A stretch of 64,000 bases of DNA from an uncultured Pelagibacteraceae bacterium (GCA_902615975.1 CACMRC010000004.1:1-64000), one strand, 5' to 3'. Positions 1-8,090 are shown, counted from the stretch's first letter. Numbers and translations are program-made. The notes: generated by a model from the letters alone, not told the origin.

Positions 1-337
1 ACTTCAAGTAGTAATTACTTTTGGTTTAGTATTTTTAATACCAGTTTATTTTATTGAATATCAAATTGGCTTTAGAATTAATTTAGAACTACCTTTTATT
101 TTAATTTTATCCTATGTAGTTTTGTTTCCAGGTTTGGCATCTTTTCTTTTATGGATAAAAGGAATATCTATGATTGGCGCTAATCGCTCTGGTGTTTTTT
201 TGCACTTAATGCCAATATTAAGCGCAATTATGGCAATGATTTTTTTTAGTGAAAAATTTATGTTTTATCATATTTTAGGCGCTTGTTTTATTGTTACAGG
301 AATATTGTTATCAAATAGGAAAGTTAAAAATGCTTAA
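1..337 (+). CDS. EamA/DMT-family transporter, C-terminal part (5' end outside window)
   Basis: The reading frame is open from the first bases of the window, so only the last 111 or so residues of the protein are present. They form three to four hydrophobic segments. The end of the protein (NRSGVFLHLMPILSAIMAMIFFSE, then a last helix and a short basic tail) matches the second EamA repeat of drug/metabolite-type carriers, which usually have ten helices. The substrate cannot be told from this fragment. The next gene starts inside its last three codons, so the two are probably co-transcribed. Family assignment is fairly secure; direction of transport is unknown. Confidence 0.75.
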   Translation, partial: LQVVITFGLVFLIPVYFIEYQIGFRINLELPFILILSYVVLFPGLASFLLWIKGISMIGANRSGVFLHLMPILSAIMAMIFFSEKFMFYHILGACFIVTGILLSNRKVKNA

Positions 338-1280
338 AGTAGCTATATTAGACGATTATCAAAATGTTGCTCAACAATTTGTAGATTTAGAAAAACTATC
401 TGGAAAATATGAATTTAAGATTTTTAGTGAACCTTTTTTAGATGAAGCTGAAGCAATAGAACAATTATCCAATTTTGAAGCTTTGTTGATTATGAGGGAG
501 AGAACACCGATCACAAAAAATTTAATTGATAATTTAAATGAATTAAAATTTGTTATAACAAGTGGATTACGAAACAAATCTATTGATTTAGAGGCTGCAA
601 AGAAAAGAAAAATTATAGTTTGTGGAACAGATATAAATTTAAACCCAACACCAGAACTAACTTGGGCGTTGATTCTTGGTTTAGCTAGAAATTTTAAAGA
701 AGAGTTTGACAATATGTACCAAGGTTATTGGCAAACTACAATTGGAGTAGAATTGAAAGGAAAAATCTTAGGTTTAATTGGTCTAGGTAGAGTAGGTACA
801 GAAGTTGCAAAAATTGGAAAAGCCTTTGGAATGCAAGTAATGGCCTGGAGTGAAAACTTGAGCTTAGACAAGTGCAAAGAAGTGGATGTACTCCCTTGTA
901 GTAAAGATGACTTAATTACAAATTCAGATGTGCTTTCAATTCACGTTCAAGGAGGTGAAAGATATAAAGATTGCATTACTTTAAAAGAATTAGATAAAAT
1001 GAAAAAAACAGCTTTTTTGATAAACACATCTCGTGGACCTATTGTAAATGAGGATGATTTAATTATTGCATTATCAACAAATGTAATTGCAGGAGCTGGA
1101 ATAGATGTTTATGACAAAGAACCTCTACCAGAGAATAACAAACTTCGATTTTTACCTAATGCACTGCTTACTCCTCACATAGGCTATGTAACAGCTGAGA
1201 ATTATAACATTTTTTATAACCAAATGATTGAAGGACTAGAGGCTTGTGTAAATGGAAAGCCTATCAGAGTTCTAGAGTAA
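330..1280 (+). CDS. D-isomer-specific 2-hydroxyacid dehydrogenase (NAD-dependent)
   Basis: A 316-residue cytoplasmic oxidoreductase that should interconvert a 2-keto acid and a D-2-hydroxy acid with NAD(H). The Rossmann motif GLIGLGRVG lies at about residues 148-156. The family signature NTSRGPIVNEDDL follows, then the DVYDKEPLP stretch and the catalytic histidine in TPHIGYV. The ATG used here gives the N-terminus MLKVAILDDYQ typical of the family and overlaps the preceding transporter gene by 8 bases; an in-frame TTG 13 codons upstream would only add sequence lying inside that gene. The sequence resembles the phosphoglycerate-dehydrogenase-like subgroup, but serine synthesis is not implied. 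The true substrate is unknown. Confidence 0.85.
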   Translation: MLKVAILDDYQNVAQQFVDLEKLSGKYEFKIFSEPFLDEAEAIEQLSNFEALLIMRERTPITKNLIDNLNELKFVITSGLRNKSIDLEAAKKRKIIVCGTDINLNPTPELTWALILGLARNFKEEFDNMYQGYWQTTIGVELKGKILGLIGLGRVGTEVAKIGKAFGMQVMAWSENLSLDKCKEVDVLPCSKDDLITNSDVLSIHVQGGERYKDCITLKELDKMKKTAFLINTSRGPIVNEDDLIIALSTNVIAGAGIDVYDKEPLPENNKLRFLPNALLTPHIGYVTAENYNIFYNQMIEGLEACVNGKPIRVLE

Positions 1281-1282
1281 AA

Positions 1283-2182
1283 ATGGATCTCCCTGTTGTT
1301 AATCATGAGGATTATTTTGCTAAAATTGGCGATGATCATAAATTTCCAATTAATAAATTTGGAGAGTTAGCAAACTACTTAATTCAAAACAAAATAGTAA
1401 GTAAATTTCATAAACCTTCAGCCTGCTCATTTGAAACATTAAGCTACGCACATTCCAAAAATTATATCTTAGATATTAAAAATAAAACTTTAAGTAAAGA
1501 AGGAGTAAAAAAAATTGGATTTCCACTTGTAGATAGTGTTGTGCAAAGATCTTTAGTTGCTACAGGAGGAACTGTTCTCGCATCTAAACTTGCAATAAAT
1601 TATGGTATTTCATGTAATACAGCAGGAGGTAGTCACCACGCAAGTTATGACGGAGGTGCAGGTTACTGTGTGTTTAATGACGTAGCTGTTGCAGCACATT
1701 ATTTACTGAATAGAGGTCTAGCGAATAGAATTTTGATTGTTGATCTAGATGTTCACCAAGGTAATGGCAATTCAGAAATCTTTAAAGACAATAGAAGTGT
1801 TTTTACATTCAGCATGCATTCCAAAACTAATTATCCTGCTAAAAAATCAAATAGTGATTTAGATGTAGAACTTGAGGATAATTTAGAGGATGACGCTTAT
1901 ATCAAAACACTTAAACATTATTTAAAAGAGCTAAATCAAGAAAATTTTGATTTTATTTTTTATATAGCAGGAGTTGATATTCATTTTAATGATAGATTGG
2001 GTAAATTAAAAATCTCTGACAGGGGGATAAAACTTAGAGATGAGCTAGTGGTAGAAAACTTTTTTTCAAGACGGATACCATTTTGTGGAGTTTTGGGTGG
2101 TGGTTACAACAAGGATTTCAATAAACTTGTTGAATTACATTCAATGTTACATCAATGTTGTGCTAAATATATAGGATCATGA
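1283..2182 (+). CDS. Histone-deacetylase-family amidohydrolase
   Basis: A 299-residue zinc amidohydrolase of the histone deacetylase/acetylpolyamine amidohydrolase superfamily, which cleaves acetyl-amide bonds. Visible landmarks are the double histidine in GGSHHASY (about 118-119), the zinc ligands Asp and His in DLDVHQGNGN (about 156 and 158), a third ligand in AGVDIHFNDRLG (about 232) and the C-terminal GGGYN loop carrying the expected catalytic tyrosine. The start is taken as the ATG two bases after the previous stop; the longer in-frame TTG start lies inside the previous gene. Bacteria lack histones, so an acetylated polyamine or other small acetyl-amide is likely, but the sequence does not decide. 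The gene overlaps msrB by 4 bases. Confidence 0.85.
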   Translation: MDLPVVNHEDYFAKIGDDHKFPINKFGELANYLIQNKIVSKFHKPSACSFETLSYAHSKNYILDIKNKTLSKEGVKKIGFPLVDSVVQRSLVATGGTVLASKLAINYGISCNTAGGSHHASYDGGAGYCVFNDVAVAAHYLLNRGLANRILIVDLDVHQGNGNSEIFKDNRSVFTFSMHSKTNYPAKKSNSDLDVELEDNLEDDAYIKTLKHYLKELNQENFDFIFYIAGVDIHFNDRLGKLKISDRGIKLRDELVVENFFSRRIPFCGVLGGGYNKDFNKLVELHSMLHQCCAKYIGS

Positions 2183-2553
2183 CAAAAAAAATAAATCCAA
2201 ATTTAACTGCAGAACAAAAATTAATTTTATTCGACGAGGGGACTGAGCGTGCAGGATCAAGTGAGTTAAATCATGAAAAAAGGGAAGGAAGTTTTCATTG
2301 TGCAAATTGTGGAGAAAAATTATTTGACTCGAAAACGAAATATGAGAGTGGATCAGGTTGGCCTTCTTTTTATGAGTCTCTACCAGATGTGTTTGAAACA
2401 AAAACAGATCACTATTTAGGTTACGCAAGAACTGAGTATCATTGTAAAAAATGTGGAGGACATCATGGTCATATATTTGATGATGGGCCTGAACCTACAG
2501 GAAAAAGATTTTGTAATAACGGTGTTTGTTTAATTTTTAAACCAAAAGATTAA
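2179..2553 (+). CDS. msrB: Peptide-methionine (R)-S-oxide reductase
   Basis: A 124-residue MsrB, which reduces the R epimer of methionine sulfoxide in proteins using thioredoxin. Two CxxC pairs, Cys41/Cys44 and Cys89/Cys92, form the structural zinc site. The core GSGWPSFYE and the HCKKCGGHHGHIF block are classic. The catalytic cysteine is Cys112 in RFCNNGVC. Most homologues read RFCINS here, so Asn and Gly replace the usual Ile and Ser, and an extra Cys117 lies nearby; this is unusual but probably still active. The start overlaps the previous stop as ATGA, which suggests translational coupling. It faces grxC convergently with only 10 bases between, and no terminator is visible. Confidence 0.93.
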   Translation: MTKKINPNLTAEQKLILFDEGTERAGSSELNHEKREGSFHCANCGEKLFDSKTKYESGSGWPSFYESLPDVFETKTDHYLGYARTEYHCKKCGGHHGHIFDDGPEPTGKRFCNNGVCLIFKPKD

Positions 2554-2563
2554 ATTTATTAAA

Positions 2564-2821
2564 TTAATTTTTTAAAAGATCTTGAAGTTTATTTTCTTTT
2601 TCTAGTGCTCTAACTTCATCGTAACCACCAATATGCTGATCATCAAAAAAGATCTGTGGAATTGTTCTTTTGCCATTTGCTTTTTTAATCATCTCGTCAG
2701 CAGCACCTGCAACTTTAGAAATATCAATTTCATTATAAGGAGCGTTATTTCTAGTTAATAATCTTTTTGCAGCTTCACAATAGTTGCATAGTGGGCCTGT
2801 ATACATGGTAATCTTTTTCAT
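2564..2821 (-). CDS. grxC: Glutaredoxin 3
   Basis: An 85-residue monothiol/dithiol-type glutaredoxin with the active site C-N-Y-C at residues 12-15. The cis-proline motif TIPQIFF and the glutathione-binding IGGYDEV are present. It would reduce disulfides and mixed glutathione disulfides in the cytoplasm. The active site differs from the usual CPYC in having Asn for Pro, which may shift its redox potential. The length is normal for class 1 bacterial glutaredoxins. It lies three bases after the stop of the DUF2805-type gene and is likely transcribed with it. Confidence 0.93.
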   Translation of the reverse strand: MKKITMYTGPLCNYCEAAKRLLTRNNAPYNEIDISKVAGAADEMIKKANGKRTIPQIFFDDQHIGGYDEVRALEKENKLQDLLKN

Positions 2822-2824
2822 GAT

Positions 2825-3121
2825 TTATAGATAGTCACCTTTTTTAATTTTACTAGTTATTTCTTTTCTTGAATATTCAAACTTTTTTCTATGTTTAATA
2901 CTTTTTTGATTTACTCTTTTTCTCCATAACCTGAAAGATGATGGTTTTAAAGATCTTCGCATAATCTTAATTACATCAGATTCTTTCTTTCCCGTTTTTT
3001 TTTCAATTTCCTCAAAAGTGATCCTATCTGCCCAGGCTGCCCAAATGATCCAATCTGGATCGTCCATTTTGGGCTCAGGATTTTTGACTCTAGTAATTGG
3101 CCTGTGACCTTTTTTTTTCAT
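2825..3121 (-). CDS. Small conserved protein of the TIGR03643/DUF2805 type
   Basis: A 98-residue, strongly basic protein. The N-terminal half has the pattern D-P-D-W-I-I-W-A-A-W-A-D-R-I-T-F-E-E-I followed by a predicted helix-turn-helix-like stretch (KKTGKKESDVIKIMRRSLKPSSFRLWRKR). This arrangement is typical of the small uncharacterised family I know as TIGR03643/DUF2805; its function is not established. The basic helical core would suit nucleic-acid binding, but that is inference. It is the first gene of a two-gene minus-strand unit with grxC, and its 5' end is divergent from the LysE exporter leader. Confidence 0.7.
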   Translation of the reverse strand: MKKKGHRPITRVKNPEPKMDDPDWIIWAAWADRITFEEIEKKTGKKESDVIKIMRRSLKPSSFRLWRKRVNQKSIKHRKKFEYSRKEITSKIKKGDYL

Positions 3122-3184
3122 AAATCCTTTATATTTGAAAAAATAATTTAATGCATTTTTTTTAACCTCTGATAATATGTATTA

Positions 3185-3238
3185 GATAGTCCTTCTTAGC
3201 CATCTTTAGCTCCCGGTTTTTAAGGACTATCCTTTTTT
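3185..3238 (+). promoter_or_regulatory. Leader hairpin that can mask the ribosome-binding site of the LysE-family gene
   Basis: A perfect 10-base inverted repeat, GATAGTCCTT at 3185-3194 and AAGGACTATC at 3222-3231, encloses a 27-base loop. A run of six T residues (3233-3238) runs straight into the ATG at 3239. The 3' arm contains AAGGA, the only Shine-Dalgarno-like sequence for the gene, and the 5' arm contains TCCTT, which resembles the anti-Shine-Dalgarno end of 16S rRNA. The element could therefore act as an intrinsic terminator, a translational switch, or both. No ligand or known riboswitch class is recognised. Confidence 0.6.
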
Positions 3239-3853
3239 ATGCTCCCCCTAGATTTTATACTTTATCTACAGATAATTATTTTTTTATTTATTACACCTGG
3301 AACTCCCAGAATTGTAATTATCTCTTATTCAATGAATTACGGTGTCGGAAAATGTGTATGGTCTGCTTTAGGTGATGTAACTGCAAATTTATTGCAAGCA
3401 ACTTTAGTTGTTTTTGTGATTGGATCTTTTTTTTCAGAGAACTCGATGATACTTAATGCGTTTAAATGGATTGGAATAATTTATTTATTATATTTAGCTT
3501 ACGATATTTATAAATCTCGACCAAAAAACATTTTAAATGAGGGAAATATAGAAAAAAGCAACTTATCTTTTTTTAGAGATGGTTTTTTAGTTGCTGGTAC
3601 AAGTCCTAAGGCTTGGATGTTTTTTCCTTTTATTTTCCCACAATTTATTGACTTTAATTCAAATTTATTGGTTCAATTTGTAATTTTAATTACAACTTAC
3701 ATCGTTTTAGATTTCTTATCTTTAATTGGCTACGCAATGCTCGCACAAAAATTAATAAAATGGATAACTGCTAATCCAAAAACAATTAATACAATTTCTG
3801 CGAGTGTTTTAGTAATTATTGCCGCAATAATTGTTGTAACCCAACAATATTAA
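3239..3853 (+). CDS. LysE/RhtB-family amino-acid exporter
   Basis: A 204-residue inner-membrane protein with about six hydrophobic segments, the usual length for LysE/RhtB exporters. The hallmark ITPGTP at about residues 17-22 corresponds to the family's TPGP motif; the middle carries the FLVAGTSPKAWMFF block, which matches the family's (N/S)PK segment. It should export an amino acid or related metabolite. The first ATG is kept because later starts would remove the first helix and its TPG motif. The gene stands alone between the divergent DUF2805 gene and the importer at 3940, and its translation start abuts the leader hairpin, so it is likely controlled through that element. Confidence 0.85.
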   Translation: MLPLDFILYLQIIIFLFITPGTPRIVIISYSMNYGVGKCVWSALGDVTANLLQATLVVFVIGSFFSENSMILNAFKWIGIIYLLYLAYDIYKSRPKNILNEGNIEKSNLSFFRDGFLVAGTSPKAWMFFPFIFPQFIDFNSNLLVQFVILITTYIVLDFLSLIGYAMLAQKLIKWITANPKTINTISASVLVIIAAIIVVTQQY

Positions 3854-3939
3854 TTAAATTTGGCCTTTATTGCCACTTGCATAAAATTAAATTTCTTTAT
3901 TTAATCAACTAATAATTAATTAATTAAAGAGGAAATAAA

Positions 3940-5178
3940 ATGAGATTAAATAAAATAATTTTAAGTTTTGTTTCTGCATTAGTAATTTTATTTTCAACTT
4001 CTGTTGCATCATTTGCGAAAGTTGTTGGTGACAAAATTATTTTAGGTGCTGCTATTTCCCTAACTGGTAAATACTCATCTAATGGTGTTCATACTCAAAA
4101 TGGTTATAACATGGCCGTTGACAGAATTAACAGCATGGGTGGTGTTAAAGTTGGTGGAAAAACTTATAAGTTTGATATTATTTATTATGATGATGAGTCA
4201 AACCCTAAGAGAGCTGCACAGCTTGCAGAAAGATTAATTTCACAAGATGGTGTTGAGTTTATGCTTGGCCCTTACAGTTCTGGTTTAACTAAAGCGATTG
4301 CGCCAGTTACTGAAAAGTATGGTGTTCCAATGGTTGAAGCAAATGGTGCATCTAGATCTTTGTTTACAAAAGGTTACAAATATCTATTTGCTGTATTAGC
4401 TCCAGCTAACCTATATCTTGATGTAGCTATCGAAACAGCAGTTGAGTTAAATGGTGGAAAAGGGGTTAGAATTGCGCAAGCTTTTGAACAAGATGCATTC
4501 TCACAGGACGTTAGATTAGGTATTTTAGATGCTGCAGAAAGAACTGGTTCTAAAATCATAATCGACGATAAATTACCTAAAGAGCTAAATGATATGGCTG
4601 CTACTTTGGTTAAAGTAAAACAAATGAAACCAGATGTACTTGTTGTATCAGGTCACACAAAAGGTGCGTTAACTGCGATCAGACAAATTGCTGAAATGAA
4701 AGTTGATGTTCCTATGTTGGCTATGACTCACTGTGATGCTGCAAAATTATCTAAACAGCATGGTAAAAATTCACAGTATGCACTTTGTGCTTCTCAATGG
4801 CACAAGTCACTAACTTATAAAGATGATTTCTTTAAAGATGGAATGACTTATGCTGCGGACTTTGAGAAGGAATTTGGATATGATCCGCCTTACCAATCTG
4901 CTGAATCTTCAGCTGCTTTATTGGTATTCAAAGATGCATTTGAAAGAGCAAATTCTTTCGATCAAAAGAAAGTAAGAGATGCTCTTGCAGCTACTAACAT
5001 GCAAACATTCTATGGAAATATTAAATTTGCACCTGGTGGTCAGAATGTTGACAAGCCAATGGTACTTTTCCAAGTAATGTGTGATGCTTCAGGAAAATGT
5101 GAAAACAAAGTTGTTGCTCCTTTAAAATGGGCTTCTGCTAAGTTGATTCACCCAGTTCCTAAGTGGTCAGAAAGATAA
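3940..5178 (+). CDS. ABC transporter substrate-binding protein, branched-chain amino acid/amide type
   Basis: A 412-residue periplasmic binding protein of the Peripla_BP_6 (LivJ-like) family. Residues 1-26 form a signal peptide ending ASFA. The mature protein begins with ILGAAISLTGKYSSNG, a classic N-terminal lobe, and DIIYYDDESNPKRAAQLAERLI is the usual strand-helix unit of lobe one. The ligand could be branched-chain amino acids, short amides, urea or another small polar compound; nothing visible decides. A strong ribosome-binding site AGAGGAA precedes the ATG. It is the first gene of a unit continuing into permeases and ATPases, and is separated from them by a terminator that probably gives more binding protein than membrane components. 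Confidence 0.92.
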   Translation: MRLNKIILSFVSALVILFSTSVASFAKVVGDKIILGAAISLTGKYSSNGVHTQNGYNMAVDRINSMGGVKVGGKTYKFDIIYYDDESNPKRAAQLAERLISQDGVEFMLGPYSSGLTKAIAPVTEKYGVPMVEANGASRSLFTKGYKYLFAVLAPANLYLDVAIETAVELNGGKGVRIAQAFEQDAFSQDVRLGILDAAERTGSKIIIDDKLPKELNDMAATLVKVKQMKPDVLVVSGHTKGALTAIRQIAEMKVDVPMLAMTHCDAAKLSKQHGKNSQYALCASQWHKSLTYKDDFFKDGMTYAADFEKEFGYDPPYQSAESSAALLVFKDAFERANSFDQKKVRDALAATNMQTFYGNIKFAPGGQNVDKPMVLFQVMCDASGKCENKVVAPLKWASAKLIHPVPKWSER

Positions 5179-5191
5179 AATAAAATATTGA

Positions 5192-5220
5192 AGCCCCCTA
5201 GTCATAGGGGGCTTTTTTTT
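5192..5220 (+). terminator. Intrinsic terminator (attenuator) between binding protein and permease genes
   Basis: A perfect 9-bp stem (AGCCCCCTA with TAGGGGGCT), a 4-base GTCA loop and an eight-base T run. It lies 13 bases after the binding-protein stop and 21 bases before the permease start. All downstream genes run in the same direction, so partial read-through would set the ratio of binding protein to membrane subunits. Confidence 0.93.
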
Positions 5221-5241
5221 ATATAACCCAAAAATAATTTT

Positions 5242-6135
5242 ATGGATTTTCTTGTATTTCAATATCCAATGATAACAGTTCAAGCCTGTTTGGATGGAAT
5301 TCTTTTAGGTGTTTTATTTGCATTAATTGCTTACGGAATGGCACTTCAATGGGGTGTGATGAATATAATTAATATTGCACAAGGAGATCTTGTTATTTTG
5401 GGAGGATACATAGCATATTTTATGTATCTCTACGGTATTCATCCAGCATGGGGTGTGATTGTTGCGCCAGTAATAATGTATTTCGTTGGTATAGCAATTT
5501 ACAAACTCGTAATAAATAAAGTAGTAGATAGAGATTTATTTATCTCAATCTTAGCAACTTTTGGAATAAGTATTTTATTCATGCAATTAATGAACTTTGC
5601 ATTTGGAGCAGACGTTGTTCTTGCAAACTCTGGGTATGGAACAACCATGTTGTTTGACAGCAACGTTGTTTTACCTAATTCAAAAATATTTTCAGCATTT
5701 ATAAGTATTTTATTTGCTGCCTGTTTAGTAATTTATATGAAAAAATCTAAGCTTGGACGAGCTATTAGAGCTACTGCACAAAATGCTAGAGCCGCTAAAA
5801 TTTTAGGCGTTGATACAGAAAAAGTTTATGCAGCAACATTTGGTATAAATGCTGCTCTTTGTGGTGTGGCTGGAGCATTAATTTCTATAACATTCACAAT
5901 TCACCCTTATATGGGATTACCATATACAATTCGATCATTTATGATTGTTATTGTTGCGGGCCTAGGAAATTTACCTGGAGTTGCAATGTCTGGTATGGGT
6001 CTTGGTGTATTTGAAGAATTTGCAGACTATATTCTAGGAACAGAATTTAGAATTGGCTCTGTATTTTTACTATTAGTGTTAATTTTAGTTTACAGAAGAT
6101 TTAAACTTTCGAGAAAAAGAGAGTACCTAAAGTGA
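5242..6135 (+). CDS. LivH-type ABC transporter permease
   Basis: A 297-residue permease of the LivH/BPD_transp_2 family with about eight membrane segments. The N-terminal LLGVLFALIAYGMALQWGVMNIINIAQG block and the central TAQNARAAKILGVDTEKVYAATFGINAALCGVAGAL block, which contains the ATPase-coupling helix, are characteristic. It forms the membrane pore together with the LivM-type partner. No Shine-Dalgarno sequence is visible before the ATG, which lies shortly behind the terminator. The stop overlaps the GTG of the next small gene. Confidence 0.93.
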   Translation: MDFLVFQYPMITVQACLDGILLGVLFALIAYGMALQWGVMNIINIAQGDLVILGGYIAYFMYLYGIHPAWGVIVAPVIMYFVGIAIYKLVINKVVDRDLFISILATFGISILFMQLMNFAFGADVVLANSGYGTTMLFDSNVVLPNSKIFSAFISILFAACLVIYMKKSKLGRAIRATAQNARAAKILGVDTEKVYAATFGINAALCGVAGALISITFTIHPYMGLPYTIRSFMIVIVAGLGNLPGVAMSGMGLGVFEEFADYILGTEFRIGSVFLLLVLILVYRRFKLSRKREYLK

Positions 6136-6314
6136 AAAAAGTTGAAATTAAAGATGATACTGGAAAAATAATTAAAGTTGATATCGAAAAATTTAAAAAA
6201 CATATAGATGAGTATCATTTAAATGGATCAAGCGTACATGAAGAAAATGGACATTACTTTACAGTTGACCAAAAATTTAGAGATAAAATAAACAACTTAT
6301 ATGAACAAGAATAA
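6132..6314 (+). CDS. Small charged protein of unknown function inserted between the two permease genes
   Basis: A 60-residue acidic/basic soluble protein, read from a GTG that overlaps the LivH-type stop (GTGA) and ending 14 bases inside the LivM-type gene. The pattern is VEIKDDTGKIIKVDIEKFKKHIDEYH, then a glycine- and serine-containing turn, then a second short unit ending in KFRDKINNLYEQE. No membrane segment, cysteine or known motif is seen. The tight overlaps on both sides argue that it is translated in coupling with the transporter. I do not recognise a family. It could be a regulatory or assembly partner of this importer, which is inference from position only. Confidence 0.65.
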   Translation: MKKVEIKDDTGKIIKVDIEKFKKHIDEYHLNGSSVHEENGHYFTVDQKFRDKINNLYEQE

Positions 6315-7353
6315 TTTAATTTTATACTCTGGTATTTTGATTTTTGGTTTAGCAGCGCCATTCCTTTTTCCAGCTTTTAAAGTTCAGTTATCTATACTTT
6401 GTGTATTAATTGTTCTTGCGACTACATGGAATATCCAAGGTGGTGAGATGGGGTATAATTCATTTGGAAATATTTTGTTTTATGGTCTCGGGATGTATCT
6501 TTGCGCATCTGTTCAGGTTGGAATGTTTTTTCCATTAGCAGAATGGACAGAGAGTGGTGGTGAAAAAACATTTGTGCATACACCTACCCAGTTTTTTCAA
6601 GGAATGGCTGTCGGATTGATAGTTGCTGCAGTTGTACCAACTATTGTAGCAGGTTTAATTGGGTACTCTATTTTAGGACTAAGAGGACATTATTTTGCAA
6701 TATGTACATTGGGTTTAGGTGTAGCTGCAGGTGAAATTTCTGGAGGTATAGAAATAATTGGAGCAGGTCAAGGTTTTACTACTCCACCATTTCCAGACGT
6801 AGGGAGTTTAGAAGCAAGAGGAGAATTTTTTTATTTCTTAAGTTTCTTTACTTTAATTTTGACATTTATTGCAGTGCGTTCAATTTATTCTACGAGATTC
6901 AAATTAATACTTAATGCTATCAGAGATAATGAGGATAAAGCTGAAGCAATGGGTATTGAAACAATGAAATATAAAATTATTGGTTGGATGATCTCAGCTT
7001 TCTTTTGTGGATTGGCCGGTGGAATAATGGGTGGACTAGTTGGTTACATAGACTCGACAGATGTTGCTTTTGATGGAAGAGAGATGGGTGTATTCATGGT
7101 ACTGATGGCAATACTTGGTGGAAAAGGAACACTTTGGGGTCCAGTTATTGGTGCAACAATATTTCATATATTTAAAGAGGGTTTTTGGACATTCTTTTTA
7201 GGATGGCAGTACGTTGCTCTTGGAGTTTTGATTGTTGTAATTGTAATTTATTTCCCAGAGGGAATTATGGGATGGTTAAGAGAAAAATATCCAGAACGAT
7301 TTGGTGAAGTAGTTGATGAAAAAGATCGTAAAGCACAGGTAGAACTTAAATGA
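6301..7353 (+). CDS. LivM-type ABC transporter permease
   Basis: A 350-residue LivM/BPD_transp_2 permease with around nine hydrophobic segments. Landmarks are TTWNIQGGEMGYNSFGNILFYGLGMY near the N-terminus, the GYSILGLRGHYFAICTLGLG helix, and the coupling segment LNAIRDNEDKAEAMGIETMKYKI. The C-terminus carries the family's FPEGIMGWLREKYPERFGE. It pairs with the LivH-type subunit. An insertion around residues 80-100 (EWTESGGEKTFVHTPTQFFQG) makes a larger periplasmic loop than in LivM of E. coli. It overlaps the ATPase gene by four bases (ATGA). Confidence 0.93.
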   Translation: MNKNNLILYSGILIFGLAAPFLFPAFKVQLSILCVLIVLATTWNIQGGEMGYNSFGNILFYGLGMYLCASVQVGMFFPLAEWTESGGEKTFVHTPTQFFQGMAVGLIVAAVVPTIVAGLIGYSILGLRGHYFAICTLGLGVAAGEISGGIEIIGAGQGFTTPPFPDVGSLEARGEFFYFLSFFTLILTFIAVRSIYSTRFKLILNAIRDNEDKAEAMGIETMKYKIIGWMISAFFCGLAGGIMGGLVGYIDSTDVAFDGREMGVFMVLMAILGGKGTLWGPVIGATIFHIFKEGFWTFFLGWQYVALGVLIVVIVIYFPEGIMGWLREKYPERFGEVVDEKDRKAQVELK

Positions 7354-8090
7354 GTATTTTAGAAGTAAGCAATGTAAGTAAATCATTTGGGGGTGTTAAG
7401 GCAAATGTTGACATTTCAATGAATGTTGAAAAAGGGAAGATAGTTGGATTAATTGGACCAAATGGTTCAGGAAAAACTACATTATTTAATTCAATTGTAG
7501 GGACCTACCCAATAGATAATGGATCAATTAAATTTAATGGTAAAGAAGTTTCAGAGTTACCAGTCCCAGTTATTGCTAAGTTAGGACTCCTAAGAACTTT
7601 TCAACAAACAAGAATTTATGGAAAACTTAATTGTATAGAAAATATGCTTATTAGTCACAAAGGTAGTGATGCAAATTTAATGAAAATATTTTCTAAAATT
7701 CCAAAGGATTTAACTGAAAAAGCTGAAAATCTATTAAATTTTGTAGGATTATATCAAAAAAGAAAGCTAAGAGCTGGAGATCTATCTTTTGGGCAGCAAA
7801 AATTATTAGAACTGGCAATGGCTTTGATGAATGAACCAGAGATGCTACTGCTAGATGAGCCCACAGCTGGAATTAATCCAACATTAATAAATGGTATTAT
7901 TGATAGATTAATTAAAGTAAATCGAGATTTTGGAATAACACTTTTGGTGATTGAACATAACATGAGAGTGATTATGCAATTAGCAGAAAATATTTTTTGT
8001 TTAGCTCACGGTAAAATGTTGGCTAATGGATCACCAGATGAAATTAAAAATGATAAACGTGTCATTGATGCGTATCTAGGAGCACAATAA
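7350..8090 (+). CDS. LivG-type ABC transporter ATPase
   Basis: A 246-residue nucleotide-binding subunit. Walker A is GPNGSGKTT (about 35-43). The LivG-specific LLRTFQQTRIYGKLNCIENML follows. The signature is LSFGQQKLLELAMAL, a slight variant of LSGGQ with Phe for the first Gly, Walker B is MLLLDEPTAGINP, and the switch histidine is in LLVIEHNM. It powers the importer together with the LivF-type protein. It is translationally coupled to both neighbours by ATGA and TAATG overlaps. Confidence 0.94.
   Translation: MSILEVSNVSKSFGGVKANVDISMNVEKGKIVGLIGPNGSGKTTLFNSIVGTYPIDNGSIKFNGKEVSELPVPVIAKLGLLRTFQQTRIYGKLNCIENMLISHKGSDANLMKIFSKIPKDLTEKAENLLNFVGLYQKRKLRAGDLSFGQQKLLELAMALMNEPEMLLLDEPTAGINPTLINGIIDRLIKVNRDFGITLLVIEHNMRVIMQLAENIFCLAHGKMLANGSPDEIKNDKRVIDAYLGAQ

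Noticed and set aside
371..712. 113-codon frame antisense to the 2-hydroxyacid dehydrogenase gene
   Set aside because: The sense frame carries complete dehydrogenase motifs; the antisense frame has none.
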